Assembly (NCBI RefSeq): GCF_002837185.1
Contig: NZ_KZ477992.1
Coordinates: 1-47,766 of the forward strand
Origin: Pseudomonas fluorescens
GTDB taxonomy: Bacteria; Pseudomonadota; Gammaproteobacteria; Pseudomonadales; Pseudomonadaceae
Reading direction: 5' to 3'
Length of the DNA stretch: 47,766 bases
This document shows positions 1 through 7,028 of this stretch, piece after piece. A program made the translations under genes and the position numbers. Numbering within the stretch: position 1 is the first letter of the stretch; each line of letters begins with the position of its first letter. The notes beneath the pieces are model-generated. The model was not told where the DNA came from, searched no databases, and was given only the letters and a program-made list of their open reading frames with translations.

Positions 1-26
1 CGAACTAAGCAACGCGGCAAAACACA

Positions 27-116
27 TGTGGGAGGGGGCTTGCCCCCGATAGCAGTCTTCCAGCCAAGTATTTATTAGCTGACATACCGCTATCGGGGGC
101 AAGCCCCCTCCCACAT
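27..116. repeat. REPIN (inverted REP doublet), copy 1
   Basis: Two REP arms (27-53 and about 90-116) are near-perfect reverse complements around a 35-bp spacer, so the unit can fold into a long hairpin. The arm starts TGTGGGAGGGGGCTTGCCCCC. This matches the group I REP sequence known from P. fluorescens REPINs, which are short elements mobilised by RAYT transposases. No RAYT gene is in the window. It lies downstream of the HopJ-like gene and may also act in RNA 3' end stability. Confidence 0.9.
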
Positions 117-133
117 TTTTATCCGCGTCTGAC

Positions 134-475
134 TCAGGATTTGCGGGTCAGTGGCTCGGCGGTGAATTTCACACCGGCCAGACCATGGGCGATCAACGCG
201 CGGATGTTCCCGTGGTCACTGCCTTCAGGCGTCGCCACCACCGCACGGTAATGCTCGCCAAACGCCAGCAACCCTTCCTGATCGCTCAACCCTTCCAGCA
301 ACGCCAACCCCAGGGTCTTGCACGACCCTTCGTTCTGGCCGGCGGCATTTTCCACATCGCCGTTGGTGAAGGCTTGCGGCTGATAGTCGTAACCTTCGGC
401 AACAAAGGCCAGGGTATCGGCAAAAGCGTGCTCGCCGCTGTTGAGGCGGGCGCGCAGGGTGTTCAGGTCAGTCAT
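134..475 (-). CDS. HopJ-family protein
   Basis: This 113-residue protein resembles the HopJ family (Pfam HopJ), named after a P. syringae type III effector candidate. Homologues are widespread in bacteria without a matching secretion system, so an effector role is unlikely here. The start at 475 was chosen because the frame upstream only overlaps the DUF1244 gene. The ATG overlaps that gene's TGA by 8 bases, which suggests translational coupling. No signal peptide or membrane segment is visible. It is the last gene of a minus-strand run that includes pterin biosynthesis genes. Its biochemical role is unknown, and the family assignment rests on overall sequence resemblance. Confidence 0.8.
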   Translation of the reverse strand: MTDLNTLRARLNSGEHAFADTLAFVAEGYDYQPQAFTNGDVENAAGQNEGSCKTLGLALLEGLSDQEGLLAFGEHYRAVVATPEGSDHGNIRALIAHGLAGVKFTAEPLTRKS

Positions 476-764
476 GGGGTTTTCCTTTGGCAAACGCCGC
501 TTGCTGGTCGGCACTGGCTTCTTGCTGGTATTGGGCTTTCCACTGTGCGTACGGCATGCCGTACACCACTTCACGTGCGTCATCGAGGCTCAACTCGATC
601 CGGCGCTCATCGGCCTCGGCCTTGTACCACTTGGACAGGCAGTTGCGGCAGAAGCCGGCCAGGTTCATCAGGTCGATGTTCTGTACATCCTTGCGGCTGT
701 CCAGGTGTGCTACCAGCCGACGGAAGGCGGCGGCTTCGAGTTCGAGACGTTGTTGGTCGGTCAT
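468..764 (-). CDS. DUF1244 family protein
   Basis: A 98-residue small helical protein of the DUF1244 family, recognised by the cysteine-containing core AGFCRNCLSKWY and the downstream pattern GMPYAQWKAQYQ. The start at 764 (MTDQQR) is preferred over an upstream in-frame ATG that lies in repeated intergenic DNA. It overlaps the start of the HopJ-like gene by 8 bases, so the two are probably one transcription and translation unit. The CxxC pair could bind metal or be redox active, but this is inference. Family function is unknown. Confidence 0.8.
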   Translation of the reverse strand: MTDQQRLELEAAAFRRLVAHLDSRKDVQNIDLMNLAGFCRNCLSKWYKAEADERRIELSLDDAREVVYGMPYAQWKAQYQQEASADQQAAFAKGKPHD

Positions 765-795
765 GGAATCTCTCTGAGATAGTTTCAAGCGGGTA

Positions 796-863
796 AGCTT
801 CAAGCTGCAAGTTGGAACGCGTCTGGCTTCTAGCTTGAAGCTTGCAGCTTGCAGCTTGAAGCT
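796..863. repeat. AAGCTT-rich inverted repeat between folX and DUF1244
   Basis: Arms of 16 bp at 796-811 and 848-863 are exact reverse complements built from AAGCTT/GCAAGCT words, with an extra partial copy at 832-847. The RNA would form a stable hairpin in the folX-DUF1244 gap. It has no U-tract, so it is more likely a processing or stability element, or a repeat of unknown origin, than an intrinsic terminator. Confidence 0.7.
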
Positions 864-875
864 AAAGACTTACAG

Positions 876-1247
876 CTAACGACTTGCCGCTAACGTAATC
901 GACACCGACTCGGCAAAGCGCAGCGCGTGGGGCTTGTCCACTTCGACTTCGGCATACAGCACCGATTCGTTGCTCATCACCAGGTCCAGCAACTCCTGGG
1001 TCAGGCGCTCGAGCAGGGCAAAACGATTGCCTTCGACGTGTGCGATGATCGCCTTGGTGATGGTGCGGTAATTCAAGGCATGGTCGATGTCATTATCGCG
1101 CACGGCTTCCTGGGCCGCATACAGGACCGTGAGGTTGATCAGCACATCCTGCTTGTTGAGGATTTCGTCCTCGTTGATGCCGATAAAGGTGCGCAGGCGC
1201 AGGTCCTTGACGCGGATGCGCGCCATGCCTGGTTGAAGTTGTGGCAT
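876..1247 (-). CDS. folX: Dihydroneopterin triphosphate 2'-epimerase FolX
   Basis: A 123-residue protein of the FolB/FolX fold. It is recognised by the N-terminal pattern [10 protein letters not shown] and the C-terminal pattern [14 protein letters not shown], which holds the conserved active-site lysine. FolX epimerises dihydroneopterin triphosphate to dihydromonapterin triphosphate, a step toward tetrahydromonapterin, the pterin cofactor used by Pseudomonas phenylalanine hydroxylase. The start at 1247 lies 2 bases after the folE stop; longer frames would run into folE. Length matches E. coli FolX. FolB is the closest alternative, but clustering with folM and folE favours FolX. Confidence 0.88.
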   Translation of the reverse strand: MPQLQPGMARIRVKDLRLRTFIGINEDEILNKQDVLINLTVLYAAQEAVRDNDIDHALNYRTITKAIIAHVEGNRFALLERLTQELLDLVMSNESVLYAEVEVDKPHALRFAESVSITLAASR

Positions 1248-1249
1248 TG

Positions 1250-1810
1250 CTACTTGCTCCGTCCAATCAGTTGCAGGAACTCCATGCGCGTGGTGTTCGA
1301 TTCGCGAAACGCGCCGAGCATCACCGAGGTGTTCATGGTTGAATTCTGTTTTTCCACGCCGCGCATCATCATGCACATATGCCTGGCTTCGATCACCACC
1401 GCCACGCCGGCGGCCTGGGTCACGTCCTGGATGGCGTCGGCGATCTGCCGGGTGAGGTTTTCCTGGATTTGCAGGCGCCGCGCGAACATGTCGACGATGC
1501 GCGCCAGTTTCGACAGGCCCAGCACCTTGCCGGTCGGAATATAGGCCACATGGGCCTTGCCGATAAAGGGCAGCAGGTGATGCTCGCACAGCGAGTACAA
1601 CTCGATGTCCTTTAGGATCACCATCTCGTCATTGTCAGAGGCGAACAATGCGCCGTTGACGATTTCCTGCAGGTTCTGCTCGTAGCCATGACACAGATAC
1701 TGCATCGCCTTGGCGGCGCGCTTGGGCGTATCGAGCAGGCCTTCGCGCCCAGGATCTTCACCCAGGCCCTTGAGGATCTCGCGGTAATGGTGGGGCAGGG
1801 ACAAAGTCAT
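1250..1810 (-). CDS. folE: GTP cyclohydrolase I
   Basis: A 186-residue type I GTP cyclohydrolase, which converts GTP to dihydroneopterin triphosphate. The zinc ligands are visible as C75 and H78 in [10 protein letters not shown] and C146 in [10 protein letters not shown]. The C-terminal block from about residue 155 ([11 protein letters not shown]) is also typical. It lies 2 bases before folX and 20 bases after folM, as expected for a tetrahydromonapterin operon. Pseudomonads usually carry more than one folE. A folE is among the light-induced genes of P. putida, which is of interest given the LOV and LitR-like genes nearby; that link is inference here. Confidence 0.95.
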   Translation of the reverse strand: MTLSLPHHYREILKGLGEDPGREGLLDTPKRAAKAMQYLCHGYEQNLQEIVNGALFASDNDEMVILKDIELYSLCEHHLLPFIGKAHVAYIPTGKVLGLSKLARIVDMFARRLQIQENLTRQIADAIQDVTQAAGVAVVIEARHMCMMMRGVEKQNSTMNTSVMLGAFRESNTTRMEFLQLIGRSK

Positions 1811-1830
1811 ACAACATCCTCACAAACGGC

Positions 1831-2541
1831 TTACTTGATGTGCCGCCCGCCGTTGACGGTCAGGGTGGTCCCGGTGACATAGGGGTTGTCCAGCAGGTAA
1901 CGCACGCTCTGGTAGATCACCTGCGGCCCGGGCTCGATACCCAGTGCCGACTTGGCCAGAACCCTGGCGCGATAGGCCGCGTCGTCGCCTTCATTGAACA
2001 TCACCATGGCCGGCGCGATGCCGTTGACCTTGATCAACGGCGCGAACTGCGCGGCAAACGACAGCGTGAGGCTGTCGAGCCCGGCCTTGGTGGCGCAATA
2101 GGCGATGTGCTGACGGCTGCCCTTGCGCACCACATCGTCGCTGATATGTACGATGTCGGCCGGCGTCGAGCGCTGCAGCAGGGGTGAACAATGCAGGTTG
2201 ATCAGGTACGGCGCAAGCATGTGCACGCTGAACATGTCGATAAAGGCACGGCTTTCGTCGCCCGGGGTTTCCTCGACCCAGGCCGAGGCATTGTGGATGA
2301 TCGCGCGCAGCGCGTTGGTCTGCGTCTTCAGCTCAGCGATAAACGCCAGAATTCCCGTCTCGCTGGAGAAATCGGCAAATACACCGACCGCGCCGCGTTC
2401 GCGCAGTTGCTGCACACCTGGACGTTCGCTGCGGTAGCTGAAGATCACCGGTTGCCCTTCGTCCAGCAGGCGCTCGGCGCAATACAGGCCGACACGCTGG
2501 CCGGCACCGGTGATCAGGATCGGGGCTTTGGTTGCAGTCAT
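1831..2541 (-). CDS. folM: Dihydromonapterin reductase FolM
   Basis: A 236-residue short-chain dehydrogenase with the nucleotide-binding motif TGAGQRVG (residues 11-18), NASAW in place of the usual NNAG, and the catalytic YxxxK as YCATK. FolM reduces dihydromonapterin to tetrahydromonapterin with NADPH. The assignment is by overall similarity and by position directly upstream of folE and folX, the other two enzymes of the same pathway. The gap to the upstream ABM-domain gene is 57 bases, so a promoter there is possible: TATAGT occurs in it on the minus strand. Confidence 0.9.
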   Translation of the reverse strand: MTATKAPILITGAGQRVGLYCAERLLDEGQPVIFSYRSERPGVQQLRERGAVGVFADFSSETGILAFIAELKTQTNALRAIIHNASAWVEETPGDESRAFIDMFSVHMLAPYLINLHCSPLLQRSTPADIVHISDDVVRKGSRQHIAYCATKAGLDSLTLSFAAQFAPLIKVNGIAPAMVMFNEGDDAAYRARVLAKSALGIEPGPQVIYQSVRYLLDNPYVTGTTLTVNGGRHIK

Positions 2542-2598
2542 GGGAGGCTCGAGTCGCTGGCAGATGCAAACTATACCAGCGACCCGTCTCCCCTGTAC

Positions 2599-3156
2599 TC
2601 AGGCGGCGGCTTCGCCGGTCTTGCGCGACGGCGCCGGATGCAGCCAGTTCGCCAGCAGATGAGTCGATAACGGGATAAAGAAGTAAACCATCAGCGGTGT
2701 GAGCGCCAAGGTGCTGACCAGCACCCGGCTGAACAGGTCCAGCTCGCCGAGCAAGGGGGCCAGGCCGAAGTTGAACAACAGTGACACCGGAAAAAACGCC
2801 AGCCAGATCGCCACCGCCTGTTTCCAGCGCGGCGGACGTGCGCCCACGGCACCGAACCAGCCATCGATGCCGCTCACGCGATGTTCGGACGGGTCGGCGA
2901 ACAGCTCGCTGCCACGGCTCAGCCAGGCACTGCGCGACGCGGAAAACTCCCAGGCATGCAGGGTCTTTTCATCGGCGAAGCGGAAGATGATCTGGAATTC
3001 ATCATCATGGGGGGGCGGTGCGAGCACGCCCGAGCCCAGGTAACCGGGAAAGTCCGTGGCCAATTGCTCGCCTTCGCGCAGCCAGGCCATCAGTTCTTCG
3101 TAGCGACCTTTGGCCACACGGCGCGCAACCATCAAGGTGACGGGGGAGGTAGACAT
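2599..3156 (-). CDS. ABM-domain membrane protein
   Basis: A 185-residue protein. Residues 1-95 form an antibiotic-biosynthesis-monooxygenase-like (dimeric alpha-beta barrel) domain with the typical start VTLMVARRVAKGRYEE. Two hydrophobic helices follow, at about 113-137 and 143-172, so the domain is tethered to the inner membrane. Family members of this layout are uncharacterised. It is the probable first gene of the folM-folE-folX run, with a 57-base gap. An in-frame extension upstream of 3156 overlaps the divergent MerR gene and looks spurious. Whether it has monooxygenase activity cannot be told from sequence. Confidence 0.75.
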   Translation of the reverse strand: MSTSPVTLMVARRVAKGRYEELMAWLREGEQLATDFPGYLGSGVLAPPPHDDEFQIIFRFADEKTLHAWEFSASRSAWLSRGSELFADPSEHRVSGIDGWFGAVGARPPRWKQAVAIWLAFFPVSLLFNFGLAPLLGELDLFSRVLVSTLALTPLMVYFFIPLSTHLLANWLHPAPSRKTGEAAA

Positions 3157-3333
3157 TGTGTATCTCCAGATAAACGGATGCGCTTGACCGGGTAGGCGGC
3201 GCACGAGCGCAGTGGCGGGTATTGCCACTGCGCTGAAAAAACAGGCAAGGATTATTCCTGTTTTGCGAAAATACACCAGTGACGTTGGTCCGAAGTCCGA
3301 GGGCCTTGAAAAAGACAGGTTTAAGTGCGTTAA

Positions 3334-4326
3334 ATGGGATCCCATTTCCGTTGTCTTTTTGTCAGAAACCCCGTGATTACTGCACCGACTGATAGCACTT
3401 TGCAGCTGGAATCGATTGATTCGGAGCAACGCTTCCCCATTCGGGAAGTGGCGAGATTGACAGGCGTCAATCCCGTCACTCTGCGGGCGTGGGAGCGGCG
3501 TTACGGGCTGATCCTGCCCGTACGCACCGAAAGTGGGCACCGCCTGTACTCCAGGGCCGATATCGAGACGGTCAGTCGTATTCTCGAGTGGACTGAACGT
3601 GGCGTCTCGGTGAGCAAGGTAGGCAGGCTTCTGGCCCGTGCCGCTCAACAGGCCGACGCGATTCGTGCCGAGCGCGACGCGGTTGAAGACAGCGAATGGC
3701 CGCAGTGGCGGGCTCGGCTGCTGCAGGCCATCAGTGCTTTCGACGATCGCCAGTTGGAAAGCGTTTATGGCCAGATTTTCTCGGCCTATCCCCTGAACGT
3801 CGCGTTCCAGGACATCCTGATGCCGCTGTGGAACGACTTGCTGCGCCATCAGGGCCGTTTCGGTCAGGCCAGTGAGTGGCTGTTTTTCGACGCTTTCCTT
3901 CGGGTGCAGACGTTCCTGCGCCTGCAGATAGCGAGCGCGTCGCCGGCGCCCCGCGTGTTACTCAGCGCTATGCCTGGTGAGTGCCGAAAACTGGAGCTGT
4001 TGGTGGCGGCGCTGCTGATGAGCGGGGAGGGTTTGACCGTGAAGGTACTGGGCCTGGGCCAGCCGGTCGATGAGTTGACCCTGGTCTGTGAAAAGATCCG
4101 CCCCCAGGCGTTGGTGATTTTCTCCAACCATTCACACAAGCAGGACCTGAAAGCGCGTTTGAACCGCCTGGCATTGACCCTCAATTGCCCGCTGTTTCTC
4201 GCAGGCGCTGCATCGCAGCTGTTGCAGGCCGATCTGGCCGGTACTCCCATCGGTTGCCTGGGCAGCGAAGGACGCCAGATGCGCCAGCGTCTGCAGCAGT
4301 TTCTCAGTGGCGGCCTGGATACCTGA
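3334..4326 (+). CDS. MerR-family regulator, class II LitR/PplR-like
   Basis: A protein of up to 330 residues. An N-terminal MerR winged helix (about residues 33-100; REVARLTGVNPVTLRAWERRYG, shown here only to place it) is followed by a helical linker and a C-terminal fold like the cobalamin-binding domain of CarH/LitR. The B12-ligating histidine motif (ExHxxG) is replaced by GECRKLEL, so it probably does not bind B12. This fits class II LitR proteins (PplR of P. putida), which work with short LOV photoreceptors to induce genes in light. Such a LOV gene is 670 bp away. The start is uncertain: ATG 3334 or GTG 3373 (317 residues), neither with a strong ribosome binding site. Confidence 0.8.
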   Translation: MGSHFRCLFVRNPVITAPTDSTLQLESIDSEQRFPIREVARLTGVNPVTLRAWERRYGLILPVRTESGHRLYSRADIETVSRILEWTERGVSVSKVGRLLARAAQQADAIRAERDAVEDSEWPQWRARLLQAISAFDDRQLESVYGQIFSAYPLNVAFQDILMPLWNDLLRHQGRFGQASEWLFFDAFLRVQTFLRLQIASASPAPRVLLSAMPGECRKLELLVAALLMSGEGLTVKVLGLGQPVDELTLVCEKIRPQALVIFSNHSHKQDLKARLNRLALTLNCPLFLAGAASQLLQADLAGTPIGCLGSEGRQMRQRLQQFLSGGLDT

Positions 4327-4328
4327 TC

Positions 4329-4934
4329 TCAGGCATGTACATGCGGATGCACCAGACGATGCTGGTGCAGGATGAACTGGCGCAGGCGCTCGATTTCATC
4401 CGCGTCACTCTGATTCAGGCGGTAGGCGAACAATCCCCGGGCGGTTTCCCGCTCCAGCGTGCCGCGCAGCGCAATGCGTTCGTAACCGGACGGGCTGAAC
4501 CACAACGAGAAGGATTTCGGCGGCCTGGCTGGGCCACGCCCTTCTACGAGCACACCTTTGAATGACACTTCATGCACCCACAGCGCGCTGGCGGAGCCCT
4601 TGATGTTCTCCAGGGCCACCGGCGCTTCAAGGGCCAGGCGCCATGGGCGAATCATCGGTCCGTCTTCAAAAATACTCGGCACGCCCAGCCGAAGATGCAC
4701 CGCATGAAACTCATCCTCGACCAGATGCAGAGGGAAGGTGAGCTGCTGATTGTCGAACTGCGCCTGGATGGTGACTTGATCATGAGAGGCCAACCGGGTC
4801 AGCAGATCGCGAATCTGTGCACCGCCATTAACCGTCAGGCTCGACCATGCGTCCCGCAGGTTGAGCTGCGGGTTGTGCTGCATGTTCTGGATAAAATCCA
4901 GCTCGTCCTGAGTCAATAGAGCATCGCGGCGCAT
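4329..4934 (-). CDS. Conserved protein with a PilZ-like domain
   Basis: A 201-residue protein without membrane segments. The N-terminal 50 residues are helical. The middle (about 55-170) is beta-rich and contains HEVSFKGV, which resembles the second PilZ motif (D/NxSxxG). The RxxxR motif of c-di-GMP binding PilZ domains is not obvious, so ligand binding is doubtful. It converges with the LitR-like gene (2-base gap) and is followed by the LOV gene on the same strand, 58 bases from its start. A link to the light response or to c-di-GMP is inference from position only. Confidence 0.55.
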   Translation of the reverse strand: MRRDALLTQDELDFIQNMQHNPQLNLRDAWSSLTVNGGAQIRDLLTRLASHDQVTIQAQFDNQQLTFPLHLVEDEFHAVHLRLGVPSIFEDGPMIRPWRLALEAPVALENIKGSASALWVHEVSFKGVLVEGRGPARPPKSFSLWFSPSGYERIALRGTLERETARGLFAYRLNQSDADEIERLRQFILHQHRLVHPHVHA

Positions 4935-4992
4935 TGATATAGCTCAAAGGTTGGGCATTAAAAGGCCATTATCGCTCTAAAGAACGCATTTG

Positions 4993-5460
4993 TTACAGCT
5001 TGTTAACTTGGCTGTTCGACTTGAGCGCCGCCAGCTCGGCTTTAAGCTCGGCTACCTGGGTTTCCAACTGAGCCACGCGTTGCTGTGCTTTGACCTGGAG
5101 GGTGACGTCTTTTTGCACGCCGACGAAATACGTCTGCTGGTCGGCCGCGTTGTACACCGTCGACACCGAGAGCTCGTTCCAGAAGTGCGTGCCGTCTTTG
5201 CGGTAGTTGCGCACGATCTCTCGGCAGGCGCCGCCACTGTCAAGCGCCTCGCGGATCGCCATCAGGGCCGGCTGGTCACGATCGCCCGACTGCAGGAAGC
5301 GGCAATCCTGATAGAGAATCTCGTCCAGGGTATAGCCGGTCAGCCGTTCGAACGCGGGGTTGACGTAGATCAGCGGCTTCTCTTCGCCCTCGCGTTCGGC
5401 AACGACGATGCCGTCGTTGGACGCATTGACAACCATCTGCAGCAACTTGGCGTTAATCAT
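4993..5460 (-). CDS. Short LOV blue-light photoreceptor
   Basis: A 155-residue stand-alone LOV protein closely resembling P. putida PpSB1-LOV. The flavin-adduct cysteine is C53 in YQDCRFLQ. The conserved glutamine that senses the flavin is Q116 in VGVQKD, and the N-terminus MINAKLLQ also matches. Phosphate-binding arginines R54, R61 and R70 are present, but position 66 is Leu. The C-terminal helix (about 124-148) is a leucine/alanine coiled coil that should dimerise. There is no output domain, so signalling must go through a partner, probably the LitR-like regulator nearby. The start at 5460 is preceded by GGAA at good spacing. Confidence 0.93.
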   Translation of the reverse strand: MINAKLLQMVVNASNDGIVVAEREGEEKPLIYVNPAFERLTGYTLDEILYQDCRFLQSGDRDQPALMAIREALDSGGACREIVRNYRKDGTHFWNELSVSTVYNAADQQTYFVGVQKDVTLQVKAQQRVAQLETQVAELKAELAALKSNSQVNKL

Positions 5461-5587
5461 TGAGCGTTCCATGGCTTGTTCTGATGGTGCAAGTTTATGG
5501 CAAATCCTGAATGTTGCACGGCTCGCCCTGAAACCACGGTGCAACTGCTAATATTCTACGCTTTCGTTCAATGACAGGATCAGATTG

Positions 5588-6043
5588 ATGAAAGTCGCCA
5601 TCCTTTCCGGCTCGGTCTACGGCACGGCAGAAGAAGTCGCCCGCCACGCCCGGGACATCCTCAACGCTGCGGGTTTTGACGCCTGGCACGATCCGCGCGC
5701 CACGCTGGCGGACGTGCAGGCCTTCGCCCCCGAGGCGTTCCTGGCGGTCACATCGACCACCGGCATGGGCGAGTTACCCGACAACCTGCAGCCGCTGTAT
5801 TCGAGTATTCGCGACCAACTGCCGGCCGCCTGGCGCGGCCTGCCCGGTGCGGTCATTGGCCTGGGCGACGCCAGCTACGGCGACACCTTCTGCGGCGGCG
5901 GCGAGCAACTGCGCGAATTGTTCGGTGAGTTGGGCGTTCGCGAAGTGCTGCCGATGCTGCGCCTGGACGCCAGCGAAAGCGTGACCCCGGAGAGCGACGC
6001 CGAGCCGTGGTTGGCCGAGTTTGTGACGGCCCTGCAACCGTAG
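5588..6043 (+). CDS. Flavodoxin (MioC-like)
   Basis: A 151-residue short-chain flavodoxin. The FMN phosphate loop is SGSVYGTAEEVA near the N-terminus. Later loops are STTGMGELPDN (about 57-67) and GLGDASYGDTFCGGG (about 92-106). It shuttles electrons between flavoproteins in the cytoplasm. The ATG at 5588 follows an AGGA; a TTG one codon earlier is less likely. It is divergent from the LOV gene with a 127-bp shared promoter region, so co-regulation by light is possible but unproven. Confidence 0.9.
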   Translation: MKVAILSGSVYGTAEEVARHARDILNAAGFDAWHDPRATLADVQAFAPEAFLAVTSTTGMGELPDNLQPLYSSIRDQLPAAWRGLPGAVIGLGDASYGDTFCGGGEQLRELFGELGVREVLPMLRLDASESVTPESDAEPWLAEFVTALQP

Positions 6044-6128
6044 CGAGTGGGCGCGGCAACTGTGGGCACACTGTCCAGCGTGCTTTTATTGACGGCGCTT
6101 CTATGACACCGATTTGTACTATTCTCTA

Positions 6129-6145
6129 GACTGACTCGTTCAGTC
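6129..6145. promoter_or_regulatory. Operator-like palindrome upstream of the aldolase gene
   Basis: GACTGA-N5-TCAGTC is a perfect 6-bp inverted repeat with a 5-bp centre, about 100 bp upstream of the class II aldolase gene and just after a TACTAT element (6117-6122). The size and symmetry fit a TetR-type operator. No TetR gene is in the cluster, so the regulator would be elsewhere. Confidence 0.4.
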
Positions 6146-6245
6146 ATCAAGCTGGCTGCGAAGGCAACTCCGCAAGCCAGGGCGTCTGACTAGACTGGCC
6201 CATCACTTAAAAAACAATAATAAGTGCGCCAAGGAGGTCAATATC

Positions 6246-7028
6246 GTGAGTCTAGCCCCGGTTTCATCGCCACAGAATGTCAAAGACCAGGTCAGTGCGG
6301 CCGAATGGCAGACGCGTATCGACCTGGCGGCCTGCTATCGCCTGGTGGCGATGCATGGCTGGGACGATCTGATTTTCACGCATATTTCGGCCAAGGTGCC
6401 GGGCACCGATGATTTCCTGATCAACCCCTATGGGCTGATGTTCCACGAGATCACCGCCTCGAGCCTGGTCAAGGTGGACCAGGCCGGCAACAAACGTATG
6501 GCCAGTCCCTACGAGATCAACCCCGCGGGCTACACCATCCACAGCGCCATCCACGAAATACGCCACGACGTGAGCTGTGTGCTGCACACCCACACCGCCG
6601 CCGGCGTCGCGGTGTCTGCGCAACGGCAGGGCGTGCTGCCGATCAGCCAGCAATCGCTGTTTGTGCTGTCCAGCCTTGCCTATCACGCCTATGAAGGCGT
6701 GGCCCTCAATCACGATGAAAAGGCACGCCTGCAGGCGGACCTGGGTGAAAACAATTTTCTGATGCTGCACAACCATGGCTTGCTGACGTGCGGCGCCACC
6801 ATCGCCGATACCTTTCTGATGATGTTCACGTTCCAGCGTGCCTGTGACATCCAGGTGCTGGCGCAGAACGGCGCGGCCGAGTTGATTGCCATCGAGCCGC
6901 AGATTCTGGCCGGCGCCAAGGCGATGGTGGCGGCTGTCACAAAAAGTGCCCAAGGTATGGGCGGTGTGCTGGCCTGGCCGGCGCTGCTGCGCAGATTGGA
7001 TCACCAGGACCCCGGGTATAAAAGCTGA
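6246..7028 (+). CDS. Class II aldolase/adducin-family protein
   Basis: A 260-residue protein of the class II aldolase/adducin fold. Metal-ligand histidines H114 and H116 (LHTHTAAG) and H175/H177 (LHNHG) are present, so it should be a zinc-dependent aldolase, epimerase or decarboxylase-type enzyme. The start is GTG at 6246, preceded by a strong AAGGAGG. Its TGA overlaps the ATG of the next gene (TGATG), which indicates translational coupling with the hydrolase. A similar aldolase, epoxide-hydrolase-like and SDR set occurs in P. aeruginosa; the substrate is unknown. Confidence 0.85.
   Translation: MSLAPVSSPQNVKDQVSAAEWQTRIDLAACYRLVAMHGWDDLIFTHISAKVPGTDDFLINPYGLMFHEITASSLVKVDQAGNKRMASPYEINPAGYTIHSAIHEIRHDVSCVLHTHTAAGVAVSAQRQGVLPISQQSLFVLSSLAYHAYEGVALNHDEKARLQADLGENNFLMLHNHGLLTCGATIADTFLMMFTFQRACDIQVLAQNGAAELIAIEPQILAGAKAMVAAVTKSAQGMGGVLAWPALLRRLDHQDPGYKS

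Noticed and set aside
27..116. CRISPR-like repeat reading of the REP elements
   Set aside because: The copies are dispersed, each is a single inverted doublet, and there are no regularly spaced direct repeats or cas genes.
134..475. Type III effector role for the HopJ-like protein
   Set aside because: No secretion or chaperone genes, no hrp-box-like promoter recognised, and the operon context is metabolic.
3157..3333. Class II LitR direct repeat in the ABM/MerR intergenic region
   Set aside because: Partial words such as GTGTAT and ATACAC occur, but not two half-sites at the expected 12-bp spacing.
3157..3849. N-terminal extension of the ABM-domain gene to 3849
   Set aside because: It would overlap half of the divergent MerR gene. 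The domain starts naturally at 3156.
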